Shown here: piece by piece, positions 1 to 10,121 of the stretch
How the letters are laid out: the number at the start of each line of letters is the position of its first letter
How positions within the stretch are numbered: position 1 is the stretch's first letter
Assembly (NCBI GenBank): GCA_002778195.1
Contig: PCDI01000002.1
Coordinates: 3,299,234 to 3,363,233 of the forward strand
Reading direction: 5' to 3'
DNA: 64,000 nt
From: Raffaelea ambrosiae
Lineage: Eukaryota; Ascomycota; Sordariomycetes; Ophiostomatales; Ophiostomataceae
Notes under the pieces: model-generated
Told to the model about the DNA's origin: nothing
Databases searched by the model: none
What the model saw: the letters and a program-made list of their open reading frames with translations, nothing else
Made by a program: the position numbers and the translations under genes

Positions 1-866
1 CCCACTGGAACGGACGACCAGCCGGTTTAGGGGGGGGTGCGAGTCGGTTTCGGTCAGTTTTTTGCCAGTTTTGGTCAGTTCTGGTGTCAGAACCAGCTGT
101 GGCGACTAGCCAGGGCCAGCCTGGACCAGCCAGGGCCGCTGCCTGCAGCACCACCAGAGCCCACTCTGCTCCCAAAGCCAATGAAGCCCCCCCCAAACAA
201 GTATTACTCCATCGCGGCCTCTGGCTGGCCTGTCGCCCGACTGCTAGCGTCATTACAAGGCTTCCACGCTCAGCCCGGCGCTCCGGATTGGCTGGCCGTC
301 CCCACCTGCTCCTCAGCCGTCCTCCACTCAAGTCAACCCAGCTTTCCCGCACCCACTCTTCGCGCACACAGCCTTACGCTGGCTGCTGCCCTTTTTCGCC
401 AGAAACCGAGAGGGTCGCCGCCCCCCCTCTTCATTAAAAAAAAATATGCCCCCAAATTTGGGAAGGCAAGCCGCAACTTCCCTTTTCTTCCCTGGACCTG
501 CTGCCTTCCTTCCCTCCTTTCGCTCCTTCCCTATTTGCCGCGCCCGCCTTCCGTCCTTTTCTGCGTCTCTTTCTTTCTTCTTTGTCTCTGCATCGTGTAT
601 TCCTTTTTTGGGGCCGTGTCTCCTTTTTTTTTTTTTGGCGCTTCTTGTCTGTGCCTAGGCCTCGTCACCCTGCTCGCTCGCGCACCCACCGTCTCTTCAT
701 GACCTGCTCTTCCGCCCTTTTCCGGACCGTCGGTATCAGCAAGTCTCCGTCGCATCCGCCGTCGCCCGACCGCGCCTGCCCCTGACGACACAAACACACG
801 GCCACTACGCCCTCGCACAACCTCTGCACCTCCTCGACGACTCTCCCGGACACTGCTCGCCACGGC
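1..866. other. Upstream region of the caspase/zinc-finger gene, no gene seen
   Basis: No reading frame here has family features. From about 430 to 840 the plus strand is strongly pyrimidine-rich (long C/T runs, T tract near 625-640), the usual look of a fungal core promoter and 5' leader upstream of the start at 867. The open frames at 37-702 and 84-437 are low-complexity and resemble no family I know, so I treat the stretch as promoter/leader. Confidence 0.5.
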
Positions 867-2794
867 ATGACCATGGATCCGCCCAACAAGCGGCGCCGGC
901 TGGCGCCCAAGCTGCCGGATCCGCCTCCCTCGGCCGCCGCCCTGCCTCCGACCCATCCGGCGCAGCCTGCCTCCGAACAGGTGAGCACAATCCACCCTCG
1001 CAGCCTCGCCTACCCCCCAATTGCCTTTCTCGTGCCTGCCTCCTGCCCCTACCAGCCGCGGCTGGCCCCCGAAGCAGACGCGCAAGCCTCTCTCGGCGCC
1101 GAGTTTGCCTCGGCCTCTTCTGCCTCCCCCCCCCNNNNNNNNNNNNNNNNNNNNATGTTGCTAACCGACTGCAAATCGCAGGCGCATCCACCCCCGACCC
1201 CGAAGCCGCCTGTCGCCGCTGACCTCCCGCCGGCACCACCTGAGCGGCAAGACTTTGAGGCCTTTGCGAAACACCTCCAGGATGCCGCCATGCACATCTA
1301 CCGCCAAGGCCAGAAACAGCCTTACGCCCACGTCTCCGCGCTGCTGCTCAAATGGGACGACGACGTCACCTCCTCCGCCGACGTGTCCTCGCTCGAGCGC
1401 GTCCTGCGCGACCGTTACAACTTCCACACCGAGCGCTGGGGCATTCCCGCCGTCCCCAACCCGAGCGCCAAGCTGAGCGCGCGCATCGCCGACTTTCTGA
1501 ACCAGGCTGGCGCCGACCACCTGCTAATTATCTACTATGTCGGCCACAGCTACAACGGCCCGGACAACCAGCTGTATTGGGCTTGGTGAGTGTTTTCCCC
1601 GTCTTCTTTCCGGTGGTCGGTTTTCTTTTGGGCCCTCTGCACGGCTGCCTGGCTTTTGCTGGGCGTCCAGTGCTGGCTCCACCAGTTCTGCGGTACCGCT
1701 CGTGTCAGCCCAGATGGGAGGAGAAACACCAGCTAGCGCCTGTTGCCTTGCGCCACGACGCCCGTCCAGACCGCCGGTCTCCCCAACGAGCAAATACTAA
1801 CGCTTGCCAATGCAGCAATGTGCGGGACGACTCGCCCAAGGTCAAGTGGGACGGCGTGCGCTGCTTGTTTGAGGACGCGCAGTCCGATATCCTGCTCCTG
1901 CTGGACAGCTGCGCCTCCAAGGACACCCCCATCGCTGGCAGCCATGGAGCCAAGCAAGTCATAGCTGCGTGCACGCCAGAAGGCAACTCGCGCGAGCCCG
2001 GCGGCCGCACATTCACCTCGTATCTTGTCGACGCTCTGCACAAGCTGGGGAACGGCCGGCCCTTCAACACCCAGCGGCTCTACGACGAGATCCTGACCAG
2101 CCAGCAGCAATACGAGCATCAGTTCCACCCCGGCCTGACAAATGGCAGCACCAGCAAACTTGTGCGCCCGCAGATCCCCATCTTCTTGACGCTTACGCCT
2201 GGCCGCGGCCAAACCCTGGACCTGGCACCGATGCCGAGAAGCCACCAAGCACCGAACTCGTCTCCGCGGCATGTCGAGCGCGACGCCCCGGTGATCAGCC
2301 CTGCCGCTGTTGCGGACATGGTCTTTGACGAGGCGCGTCTGCTCGTGTGTACGACGTTTGTCGGCGATGCCAGCCCGGACATGGCATGCTTCAACCAGTG
2401 GATCGCCAACACGCCCCCCCTGGCCTCTAGGGTGGCAGTCGAGGGCATGTTTCTCGGCCCCCCTACGGTCTTGCTGATCTCCATTCCGCAGTCGCTGTGG
2501 AACTTTATCCAGTTCGACAAGATCTGCTTCTCCCTAGGCTACATCAACTCGCGCAACCTGATTCATCTCTATGACGGCCTGGTCAAGACAGCCACCGCCA
2601 CCACATCAACACCCCCACACGTAAGCGGCGTCTATGCCTCTGCAAAGGACGTCGAGGATGGCCGCACCCTGCTCGAGGCAAGAGAAGCTGCCGTCAACAA
2701 TGGTGCGGCAAGCCACCGGAACGAGTACCATTCCCCGCCTTACCACCACCATCAGCATCAGCATCAGCATCAGCAACAACAGCAGCAGCAGCAA

Positions 2795-2826
<32 letters not shown>

Positions 2827-4873
2827 GCAGCATCAACAACAGCAACCGCAACCGCCGCAATCCCTGCCTCCATTGCAGCCGACGTTACCTCTCCCGGCAC
2901 CACAGTCACAAAGCGCACACCTTCCGCCGCTGTCGTATGCTGATGGCAACGCGTCGAATCGGTACCACCAAGGTTTCCAGAGAAGGGACTCTCTTCCCCA
3001 CCAGCAGCACCAACACCAGCAGATCACCCCTCCGCCGCCATCACTTCCTCCTATCGTCTCAAGGCAGACCAGCCCGATTTTGCCCAAGGAAGAGAGCGCC
3101 GACTCTGCCGAGATGAAGGAAGCGGCCGAGGGCTTGAAGGCTCTCAGCCACATCCGACCCGCAAACGGCGACGTTTCGCCGACTCTCTCGATGACGAGCA
3201 GCCATCTTTCCAAGATCGCCCAGGATGTCATCAAGTGTCGGGGAGATGCGGTTGGCAAAGACGATCCTGAAGGAACGCCAGCTGGTGGCGCTGACGAGAA
3301 TGCGCTACCACCATCCAAGAAACCAAGGTCCCGGAAAGAGTACCGATTTAAGGCATCGAGGACACAAGATGGGCAACTGAAAGCCCGCCCGTTGGCCCAG
3401 GCCGATCTCGCTTCGAGTCTTCCTACCCTGCTACCCCATGGTGGCAAGCAAGACGTGCAATGCGCGTGGTGCAGCCATGAGCCGTTCAAAGACTCGTCGT
3501 CGCTGAGAAAGCACATTGCCGCGGCCCATACACGACCCTTCCCTTGCGCCTTTGCCTTTGCCGGGTGTACAAGCACGTTTGGCTCAAAGAACGAGTGGAA
3601 GCGCCATATTGCTTCTCAACACCTGTGTCTCCAATATTACCGCTGCTCCAGCTGCTCGCAGAGCACCATTGATGGCAAAGGAAACGAGTTCAACCGCAAA
3701 GATCTTTTCACGCAGCACTTGCGCCGAATGCACGCCCCCTTTTACATCCGGAAGGCGATCCAGAAGCGGGACAGCAAGGTGGAGACGGAGTGGGAGGATT
3801 ACGTTAAGGAGATGCAAAAGTCTTGCTGTATTGTACGGAGATTGCCTCCGCAGCGGTCGGCGTGCCCCAAGCCGGGCTGCAACCGCCCCTTCGAAGGACG
3901 CAGTGCGTGGGACGAGTGGACGGAACATGTTGGTCGTCATATGGAGAATGGCGAAGGCGAGTCACTACGCGTCGATGACCTCCTTGTCTCGTGGGCATTG
4001 GACGAAGGCATCATCATGCGGACAGACAGCGGCGGCTACCGGCTGTGCAACCCCATGGGCAGCGGCAACAACAACAACGGCAATAACAATGCTGGCCTGA
4101 TTGGCAGCAGTCGCCACACGCACATTATCACCACCACCGACGACAACAACAAAGCTGTGCACGTGCCCAGCATTTCCATCGCATCCATGGCCCCGGCGTC
4201 AGACTCCGTCGCCCAGCGTCGAAACGACAAGGTGGTCATGCCCCCAACCCCACCGCCGACAACGACCCGAGTCGAGGGAATCCAAGACAAGCAGCAAGAA
4301 AACGGAACAGCAACGGCAACGGCAACGGCAGTAGATCAGGCACCAGAGGAGAGGAAAGCAGATAATGGCACTGTACGTGTTGAAGCAAGCGGCGGTGTCG
4401 TTGCGCAGGCCGCGAAAGAGCCGCGCAGTGATGAACGCTTGGAAGAGAAGAGGGAAGAGAAAACAGATGTGAGGATGGAGCCAGAGCGAGTTGCGGATGG
4501 CCTGGATAAGACTCCAAAAGAGCCGGAACGGCCCAAAGAAACCGACAACGAAACCGTGGAAGTGGACCAAAAAAGGGAGGACATAAAAAAGAAGCCGGAG
4601 TCAAAAACGGAGTCGAACACGGAGTCGAACACGGAGTCGAACACGGAGTCGGTTACGAAATCAAAAGCGGAAGCACCAGCGGAAATCCATGTCAAGCCCC
4701 TAGTAGAGCCTGAGACAAGGGCCCAGCCAGAGCTCCAGGCGGGGTCCCAGCCAAAAACAGCGGCGGAAAGGAAGGCTGACCTACCCTCTATTACCGTCGC
4801 TGCCACAGCCCTCGCGGCAGCAGCTGTGGAACATAGCAGCAAGTCCGGCGACGCTATGGAGGTTGACCAGTGA
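867..4873 (+). CDS. Caspase-like (C14 fold) domain protein fused to C2H2 zinc fingers
   Basis: Predicted CDS join(867..980,1182..1585,1816..4873), 1191 aa. Introns begin GTGAGC and GTGAGT and end CAG; joining them restores the frame (LYWAC-NVRDD). Residues about 60-290 form a caspase/metacaspase-like domain. The catalytic His block is YYVGHS (H160) and the catalytic Cys block is LLLDSCAS (C205), so both dyad residues are present. Next come a His/Gln-rich tract, a disordered Pro/Ser region and, near nt 3450-3940, a Cys/His cluster: CxxC with HIAAAH, CAFAFAGC with HIASQH, CSSC with HLRRMH, and CPKPGC with HVGRH. These look like four C2H2-type fingers. The C-terminus is charged and repetitive. 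The architecture suggests a nuclear DNA-binding protein with a protease-like or scaffold module. Targets and activity are unknown. A start at the second ATG (873) is equally possible. Confidence 0.85.
1135..1154. other. Assembly gap (20 N) inside intron 1
   Basis: Twenty Ns follow a poly-C run. They lie between the GTGAGC donor at 981 and the CAG acceptor at 1179-1181, so coding sequence is probably not affected. The true intron length is unknown. Confidence 0.95.
2743..2845 (+). repeat. CAG/CAA/CAT repeat coding His-Gln then poly-Gln
   Basis: In-frame trinucleotide tract inside the caspase/zinc-finger gene. It starts as alternating CAT-CAG (His-Gln) and becomes a long CAG/CAA run (poly-Gln). 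Interruption of CAG by CAA suggests a partly stabilised repeat, but length variation between strains is likely. Confidence 0.9.
4609..4652 (+). repeat. 12-bp tandem repeat coding TESN
   Basis: Three exact copies of GGAGTCGAACAC (4609-4620, 4621-4632, 4633-4644) followed by a partial copy, in frame in the charged C-terminal tail of the caspase/zinc-finger protein. They encode repeated Thr-Glu-Ser-Asn. Confidence 0.85.
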
Positions 4874-5477
4874 AGCTGCGTGCGGGTAAAAGTTTCGTGT
4901 GATTTTTCTTTTCATTTCTTTTGTTCTTGGTCCTTTTTCGCTTTTTCTTCTGCTTTGTTCACATTTATTTCCCCCCCATGTTGGCTGTCTTATTTCATTC
5001 ATGTATCTCAGCGGAGCCTTTTTGTGTGTCTCAACACACTTTTTCTTTTTAACTTCACGACCGTTACGCATCTTCTTGGGAGGGTTGGCAACCACACCAA
5101 TCTGTGCATTGGCTGGGATCGATCTTTTTTTTTCTTTTCTTACAAAACTTCATGTTGGCTCTCACGAGCATATGTTTTATGTGTTCTTTTCTCTATTTCC
5201 ATTTTCTTGTCTTCTCTCTCCTGTTCATTGATATATATATTATAAAAAGGAGCCGCCTCGCTTGGCCACAAAACGCTATGGACGTTGCCATGTAGCAAAA
5301 CTCCGACCAAAAGTAGTGTGTACATAAACCCAATAAAAACATAAACAAAAACAAAAACAAAAACAGAAGAAAACTCCATGGGGTTGATGATCGCTGTCTT
5401 ATGTGTCTGGTGTGTCGTGTGGCTTCCTCGCAGTGCCCACGACTGTCCTTTTCTCTGCCCACCCAGGGATGCCAACA
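4874..5477. other. Convergent 3' intergenic region
   Basis: Lies between the 3' ends of a plus-strand and a minus-strand gene. It is T-rich to about 5225, then has a TATATATATTATAAAAAG stretch (about 5230-5250) and A-rich CAAAAA repeats near 5335-5365. It probably holds both 3' UTRs and polyadenylation signals. No gene seen. Confidence 0.6.
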
Positions 5478-6129
5478 TCATATCTTGCTGTCCTTTTTCG
5501 GTCTCGCCTCTTTTTCCTCGTCGCTTTCTTCTTCATCCCCTGGCAGTTGCTTGTAGATCCGCTCCAGCCCCTGCCGCAGCGTCGGGTGCATCCCCGTCTC
5601 CGCATTCGGCCGGTTCGTCTCCCGGTCCACGAACACCTGCACAAACTCGCCTACGGACCGCACCGCCGGCTCGCCGCGGGCAAAGAGCGCAATCTCGTAG
5701 GTGACGCTCGATTTGCCCATGCGCCGGACGCGCAGGCATAGCTCGGCCACCTGGGGGTATTCAATCGAGGCAAAGTAGTCGTTGTGGGTGTGGACGGCGA
5801 GGCCGTACTGGGGCTGGCGGGCGGATGGGCGGAAGCCGCACTGTTCGATCAGATACGCGTTGACGACGGAGTCGTACAGAAAATTGTAGATGCTATTGTT
5901 CATGTGGGCGTACATGTCGTTGTCGGCCCTAAACATGGGGAAGAAGGGGACTTTTAGAGGACGGACAAGATGATGCACATGATATAAGATACCACGAGAA
6001 ACAGCCATAAAGCGGAAACAGAGCAAGGACGTCCGGAGTGTCCATGTCGACTCACCATCGTGTACGGTAGTCGAGCATGAACGGGTAGTCCCCGCGTTTG
6101 CGGGCCTTGAGAACGGCGATGGGGGCCAT
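5478..6129 (-). CDS. Hotdog-fold acyl-CoA thioesterase family protein (4HBT type)
   Basis: CDS complement(join(5478..5928,6056..6129)), 174 aa. The start ATG (6129) opens MAPIAVLKARKRGDYPF. The intron (donor GTGAG at 6055-6051, acceptor TTTAG ending at 5929) joins DYRTRW to ADNDMYAHMNN. That restores the family block TRWADNDxYxHxNN, the hotdog thioesterase motif with the catalytic Asp and the HxNN turn. This is why I prefer the spliced model to reading straight through from 6209. Later segments (YDSVVNAYLIEQCGF, VAELCLRVRRMGKSSVTYEI, VGEFVQVFVDRET) follow the strand order of 4-hydroxybenzoyl-CoA thioesterase-like proteins. The tail is acidic and lysine-rich. The likely role is hydrolysis of an acyl-CoA thioester; the substrate is unknown. 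Confidence 0.9.
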
Positions 6130-6835
6130 GGCTGGCAAGGTCGCCCGCTATGCGCCACCGAGCAATGCGCCGCTGATACGGGGAAAGAACTATACTTGAA
6201 GACCTCCAAAGAAATTTCCTTCTTTCTCCCGACGTCTACGACACGAAATCGGGGGTTGCGACAACTTTTGTTGGGTTGCTTTTATTTTGTTTCTCGGAAA
6301 TGGGAGTCAGCAAGTCGGCAAGAACCCCAAGCATATGACGGCCGATCGCGGCTACAAACTGTGAGCTCCGCGACCTGCCTCGGCTGCCGCCAGATACTCA
6401 TTGGCCAGGCCCTGCGTGCGGGGGAGCAGCCAAACACCTGCCCAAGCCTGTTGCTTCCCAGGGGGCCTCAGTGGGCATGGTTTTCATATGGCTCTCCAGC
6501 GAATGAGCCGAATGCGAAACCAAGCACTAATTAACTAACCAGCCAAGACTTATCAGTGGCTATTATCAGCCTCCCAATCCCGCCCACTAGCGGGGCGAGA
6601 AAAAATTCTGCCGCCTGCCTTTTACTTGTTTCACCGCCCAAATTTTGAAAAATGATTAACAAACGGCCTGGCAGACGGGCACGGAGAAACCTTTGAAGAC
6701 TCTTACTCTTCCAGTACGATGACTCGGTCTATGCATACGAGTCACGACGAATCGTAGGCGAGACATCGGTCAGCCAAAAAAAAAACAAGAAGCCAAACGA
6801 AGTCCGCCGGCCCCGTCACCCTGGCATCCCGTCTT
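6130..6835. promoter_or_regulatory. Divergent promoter between thioesterase and pseudouridine synthase genes
   Basis: About 700 bp separating divergent starts at 6129 (-) and 6836 (+). It should hold both promoters. No TATA box stands out, there is an A run near 6777-6790, and no separate gene is recognisable. Confidence 0.5.
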
Positions 6836-8965
6836 GTGCGACTCTTTGCGCCGCTGCCGTGGACTCGGCGCGGACCTGCAATAACAGCTGCCGGGGAAGT
6901 GGTTTTCGGTCGTGGCGTAGTATATCGGGGGCCGACAGGAGTAGCAGCAGGAGCAGGTGCAGCAGCGATGAGCTCGGCGAGTGAGTCAGCCGCTCTGGCC
7001 AGCAGTGCCCCAACCCAGGCCGAACCAACAGATCCTGTGCCAGCAGAGGTACCACAGGCACCACAGATACCACAAACACAGACGACAACCGTCTTGCCGC
7101 CAGCACCCTCACCAGACAGCGACAGTGCCGAGGCGAGGCCAAAAGCTGCCAAGATGGGCGACGGAGACGACGCGGCGACGACTGCACACCAGGGAGCAGC
7201 AGCAAAGGAAGAGACGGCCACGGCGGCTGCACGCCAGGAGGTGGCAGCACAGAAAGACACGACGACGACCACAGCCGTGCCCACCATTCAGAGAACACCG
7301 AATTCGACCGCCCTCGGCACGCCAGACGACCCCTGGCCGAAGCCGTACTACCTCCAGGCCGGCCTGCGACGGGTCGAGCCCTACTTTTACACCTACAACA
7401 CCTGGGTCAAGGAGCGCTGGCGGGAGCGCACGCTGATCGACGTCTTCGAGTGCGAGTTCCGCGACCGGCCGGCGGCCTACTACCGCGCCGCCATGGAGGC
7501 CGGCACGGTCACCGTCAACGACAGCATCGTCGGGCCCGACCACGTCATCAAGAACGGCGAGCGCATCTCCCACACCACCCACCGCCACGAGCCGCCGGTG
7601 ACGGCCGACCCGGTGGTCATCATCCACGAGGACGAGGGCATGCTGGTCATCAACAAGCCCGCCGGCGTGCCCGTCCACCCCGCCGGCCGCTACCACCACA
7701 ACTCGGTCGTCCAGATCATCAAGTCGGAGCGCGACCCGGACTTTGCCCTGTACCCCTGCAATCGCCTCGACCGCCTCACCAGCGGCATCATGTTCCTGGC
7801 CAAGACCCCGCCCGACGCCAAGCGCCTCTCCCTCGAGATCCAGGCCCGCGCCGTGCGCAAAGAGTATCTCGCCCGCGTCACCGGCCGCTTCCCGGACGGC
7901 GAGGTCATCTGCGACCAGCCCATCCTGCAGATCTCGCCCAAGCTGGGCCTGAATAGAGTCCGGGCCAACGGCCGGTGGGCCCGCACCCTCTTCAAGCGGC
8001 TGGCGTACTATGCGCCGCCGACCAAAACGGCGAACGGCCGCCCGCATGGACGCCCATCGTCCCACCGGGGCAGCAGCAGCGAGGGCTACTCGATTGTGCG
8101 GTGCCTGCCCGTCACCGGCCGGACGCACCAGATCCGCGTGCACCTGCAGTACCTGGGCCACCCGATCGAGAACGACCCGATCTACGCCAACCAGAAAGTC
8201 TGGGGCTTCGATCTCGGCTGCGGCGATGCCGACGCCTCCCAGAACTCGGACGAGGACGTCATCAGCCGGCTGTCGCGCATGGGCAAGGAAGAGGTCGCCG
8301 AAGCGGTGGCCTACTACGACGAAATGGTCGACGCGTACCACAAGCGCACGGCCGAGAAGATGTCCGGCCAGCTGTGCCCCGTCTGCGACACGCCCCTCTA
8401 CACCGACCCGGGCCAGCACGAGCTCTCGCTGTGGCTGCACAGCCTGCGCTACGAGGCGGCCGATGGGTCCTGGCGGTACGTGAGCCCGCTGCCGCCGTGG
8501 GCGCTGCCGCCGGACGGCACCAGCGGGCCCACCAACGTCGGCAGCGTGGACGAGCTGGTCGGGTCGGTGAATCTGGACGCCATGTATGCCGAGGTGGAGG
8601 CCACCGAGCGGGTCGAGCGGGAGGAGAAGCTGGCGGCCCGGAAAGCGGGCAAACTGGTCGCCGGTCCCAAGAATCGGCGGATCAAGGACGAGCCGAGAAG
8701 GGGGCCGTCGCCTCAGTCTGTTCTGCACAGAGAGACAGAGGACGCCGCCAAGGACGCCGAGGGAGCCCTACCAGCGGGTACAGAGGAGACGGCGGCAGTG
8801 ACGCCAGCACCAGGAGCAGAAGTCGCAGAGGCAGCACCGGAGACGGCACCGGAGACAGCGCCAGAGACAACAGACAGGGCAACGGCGGAGGTGCCAACAG
8901 AGGCAACACCCGTGCTGGCAGCGACAGCAGCACCACCGGCAGAAGCTCCGGCACCCGCGCCATGA
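6836..8965 (+). CDS. pus9: RluA-family tRNA pseudouridine synthase (Pus9/Rib2-type)
   Basis: Single exon, 709 aa. After a low-complexity N-terminus of about 160 residues comes the conserved core: WPKPYYLQAGLRRVEPY, an S4-like region (RPAAYYRAAMEAGTVTVND), the RluA strand LVINKPAGVPVHPAGRY, the catalytic block NRLDRLTSG (Asp312 as nucleophile) and the binding motif VTGRTHQIRVHLQYLGHPI. This order and the PYYLQAGLRRV opening fit eukaryotic synthases related to yeast Pus9 and the C-terminal part of Rib2, which modify U32 of mitochondrial and cytoplasmic tRNAs respectively. No deaminase domain is seen, which favours Pus9. A CPVC knuckle follows the core, then an Ala/Glu-rich tail. The first 44 residues are Arg/Ala-rich and could be a mitochondrial presequence; a second ATG at 6968 would give a shorter form. 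Confidence 0.88.
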   Translation: MRLFAPLPWTRRGPAITAAGEVVFGRGVVYRGPTGVAAGAGAAAMSSASESAALASSAPTQAEPTDPVPAEVPQAPQIPQTQTTTVLPPAPSPDSDSAEARPKAAKMGDGDDAATTAHQGAAAKEETATAAARQEVAAQKDTTTTTAVPTIQRTPNSTALGTPDDPWPKPYYLQAGLRRVEPYFYTYNTWVKERWRERTLIDVFECEFRDRPAAYYRAAMEAGTVTVNDSIVGPDHVIKNGERISHTTHRHEPPVTADPVVIIHEDEGMLVINKPAGVPVHPAGRYHHNSVVQIIKSERDPDFALYPCNRLDRLTSGIMFLAKTPPDAKRLSLEIQARAVRKEYLARVTGRFPDGEVICDQPILQISPKLGLNRVRANGRWARTLFKRLAYYAPPTKTANGRPHGRPSSHRGSSSEGYSIVRCLPVTGRTHQIRVHLQYLGHPIENDPIYANQKVWGFDLGCGDADASQNSDEDVISRLSRMGKEEVAEAVAYYDEMVDAYHKRTAEKMSGQLCPVCDTPLYTDPGQHELSLWLHSLRYEAADGSWRYVSPLPPWALPPDGTSGPTNVGSVDELVGSVNLDAMYAEVEATERVEREEKLAARKAGKLVAGPKNRRIKDEPRRGPSPQSVLHRETEDAAKDAEGALPAGTEETAAVTPAPGAEVAEAAPETAPETAPETTDRATAEVPTEATPVLAATAAPPAEAPAPAP

Positions 8966-10080
8966 CAGAATCAGCGGCATACTCGTCACCGCATCACAAG
9001 GACTCGGAGAAGTCTTAGAACTGGAAACACTCTTCAATTGTCAGAGCGGAAGGGTAGCAGGGCCGGGGGGGCTGAAAAAAAGCATTTGGTATGATGGCGT
9101 TCAGGAGGCCACTTCCATCCCAAGCATTTCCGACTACATATACAGAGTAATACTGGACAAATAAATCGGCACGCATGGCAAAAGCGCATACCCCAACCTG
9201 ATACATGCCCAACAAAAATTTGACACCCTTACTTGTCTCTTCGCATTTGTTCTGATGTCAACTTTGGTTCGTCGTCATGGTCCATCTCCCAACCACCCCC
9301 CCTCCTCTCTCTCTTTTTTCGCCGCTCATTGTCGAAGTTGCGCGGAAAGCCTCGTTGCTCATGTCCAGTTGGTAGAGCTTAGAGCTCTGGAAGCGGACAA
9401 TTACCATAGAGATCGGGCCCGAAAGCGTTGTCATCAGTGCCGGCCCAGTTTGGCCCGAATGTACTTGTGGGTCCACATACGTCACCCGTTAGTGACGCGC
9501 TGGATATCATAGTTTGGAAGGCTCCTGTGGCCGACATGTCTCCGGTTGAGACGTGTCTCGTTAGAACTTGACCAGCCAGCCCCCAGTCTGTGGCCTCCAA
9601 AATGCCCAGTTCGTCTCTGGCTCCATCTAGCAAGGTAGAGGTAGTCAGTGGCAACGCTTTGGAGGGGGGGCGAATCAAAACAAAAACAAAAACAAAAAGA
9701 ATAAAAAAATCAAAGGGAACACCTTTCTGTATATGCTTTCTCTGTTCTTACCAGAGACGTAAGGTTCAACCGGACTCATATTCGCTTCCTCGAAACGTCT
9801 AGCAAGATGAAAACGTGTCGCCTGAGCCGCATGATCGTTGCAACGAGCTGCTTCTTTTCGTACTCGAGCAATGCCACATTTTGTCTGGACTGCCCTAGCG
9901 CCGCCATACTTCTGGCGACTCCTGGCCTTCGCACTCGCACGTGTGCTGTATAGGCTGGCCGACCGACGATGACGACCTAATTGGGACTGAAGAGCAGGCC
10001 GGTTACCGTTAGCACATCGGTAGAGGTAATGGAGATGTGTAGGAGAAGAGTGTGTGCATAGGAAGTTTTTACTTTGCGAG

Positions 10081-10121
10081 CGCTAAGGATTCGAACTCGG
10101 AGGTCTTTCTTCGGCCATCGT
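10081..10121 (-). pseudogene. tRNA-Ser/Leu-like relic with A-box and B-box
   Basis: On the minus strand ACGATGGCCGA (A-box region of class II tRNAs) is followed about 14 nt later by GAGTTCGAATCC, a near-perfect B-box/T-arm (revcomp at 10087-10098). The anticodon arm and variable arm are missing and the T-stem does not pair well, so this is not a functional tRNA. It could be a truncated tRNA pseudogene or the head of a tRNA-derived SINE. Confidence 0.4.

Noticed and set aside
5934..6209. Upstream extension of the thioesterase frame to 6209
   Set aside because: It reads through the intron and loses the TRWADND motif. The spliced start at 6129 restores it.
7109..8728. Long minus-strand open frame (539 aa) opposite the pseudouridine synthase
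   Set aside because: It is a composition artefact of the GC-rich codon use of the real gene. It has no motif, while the plus strand shows RluA signatures.
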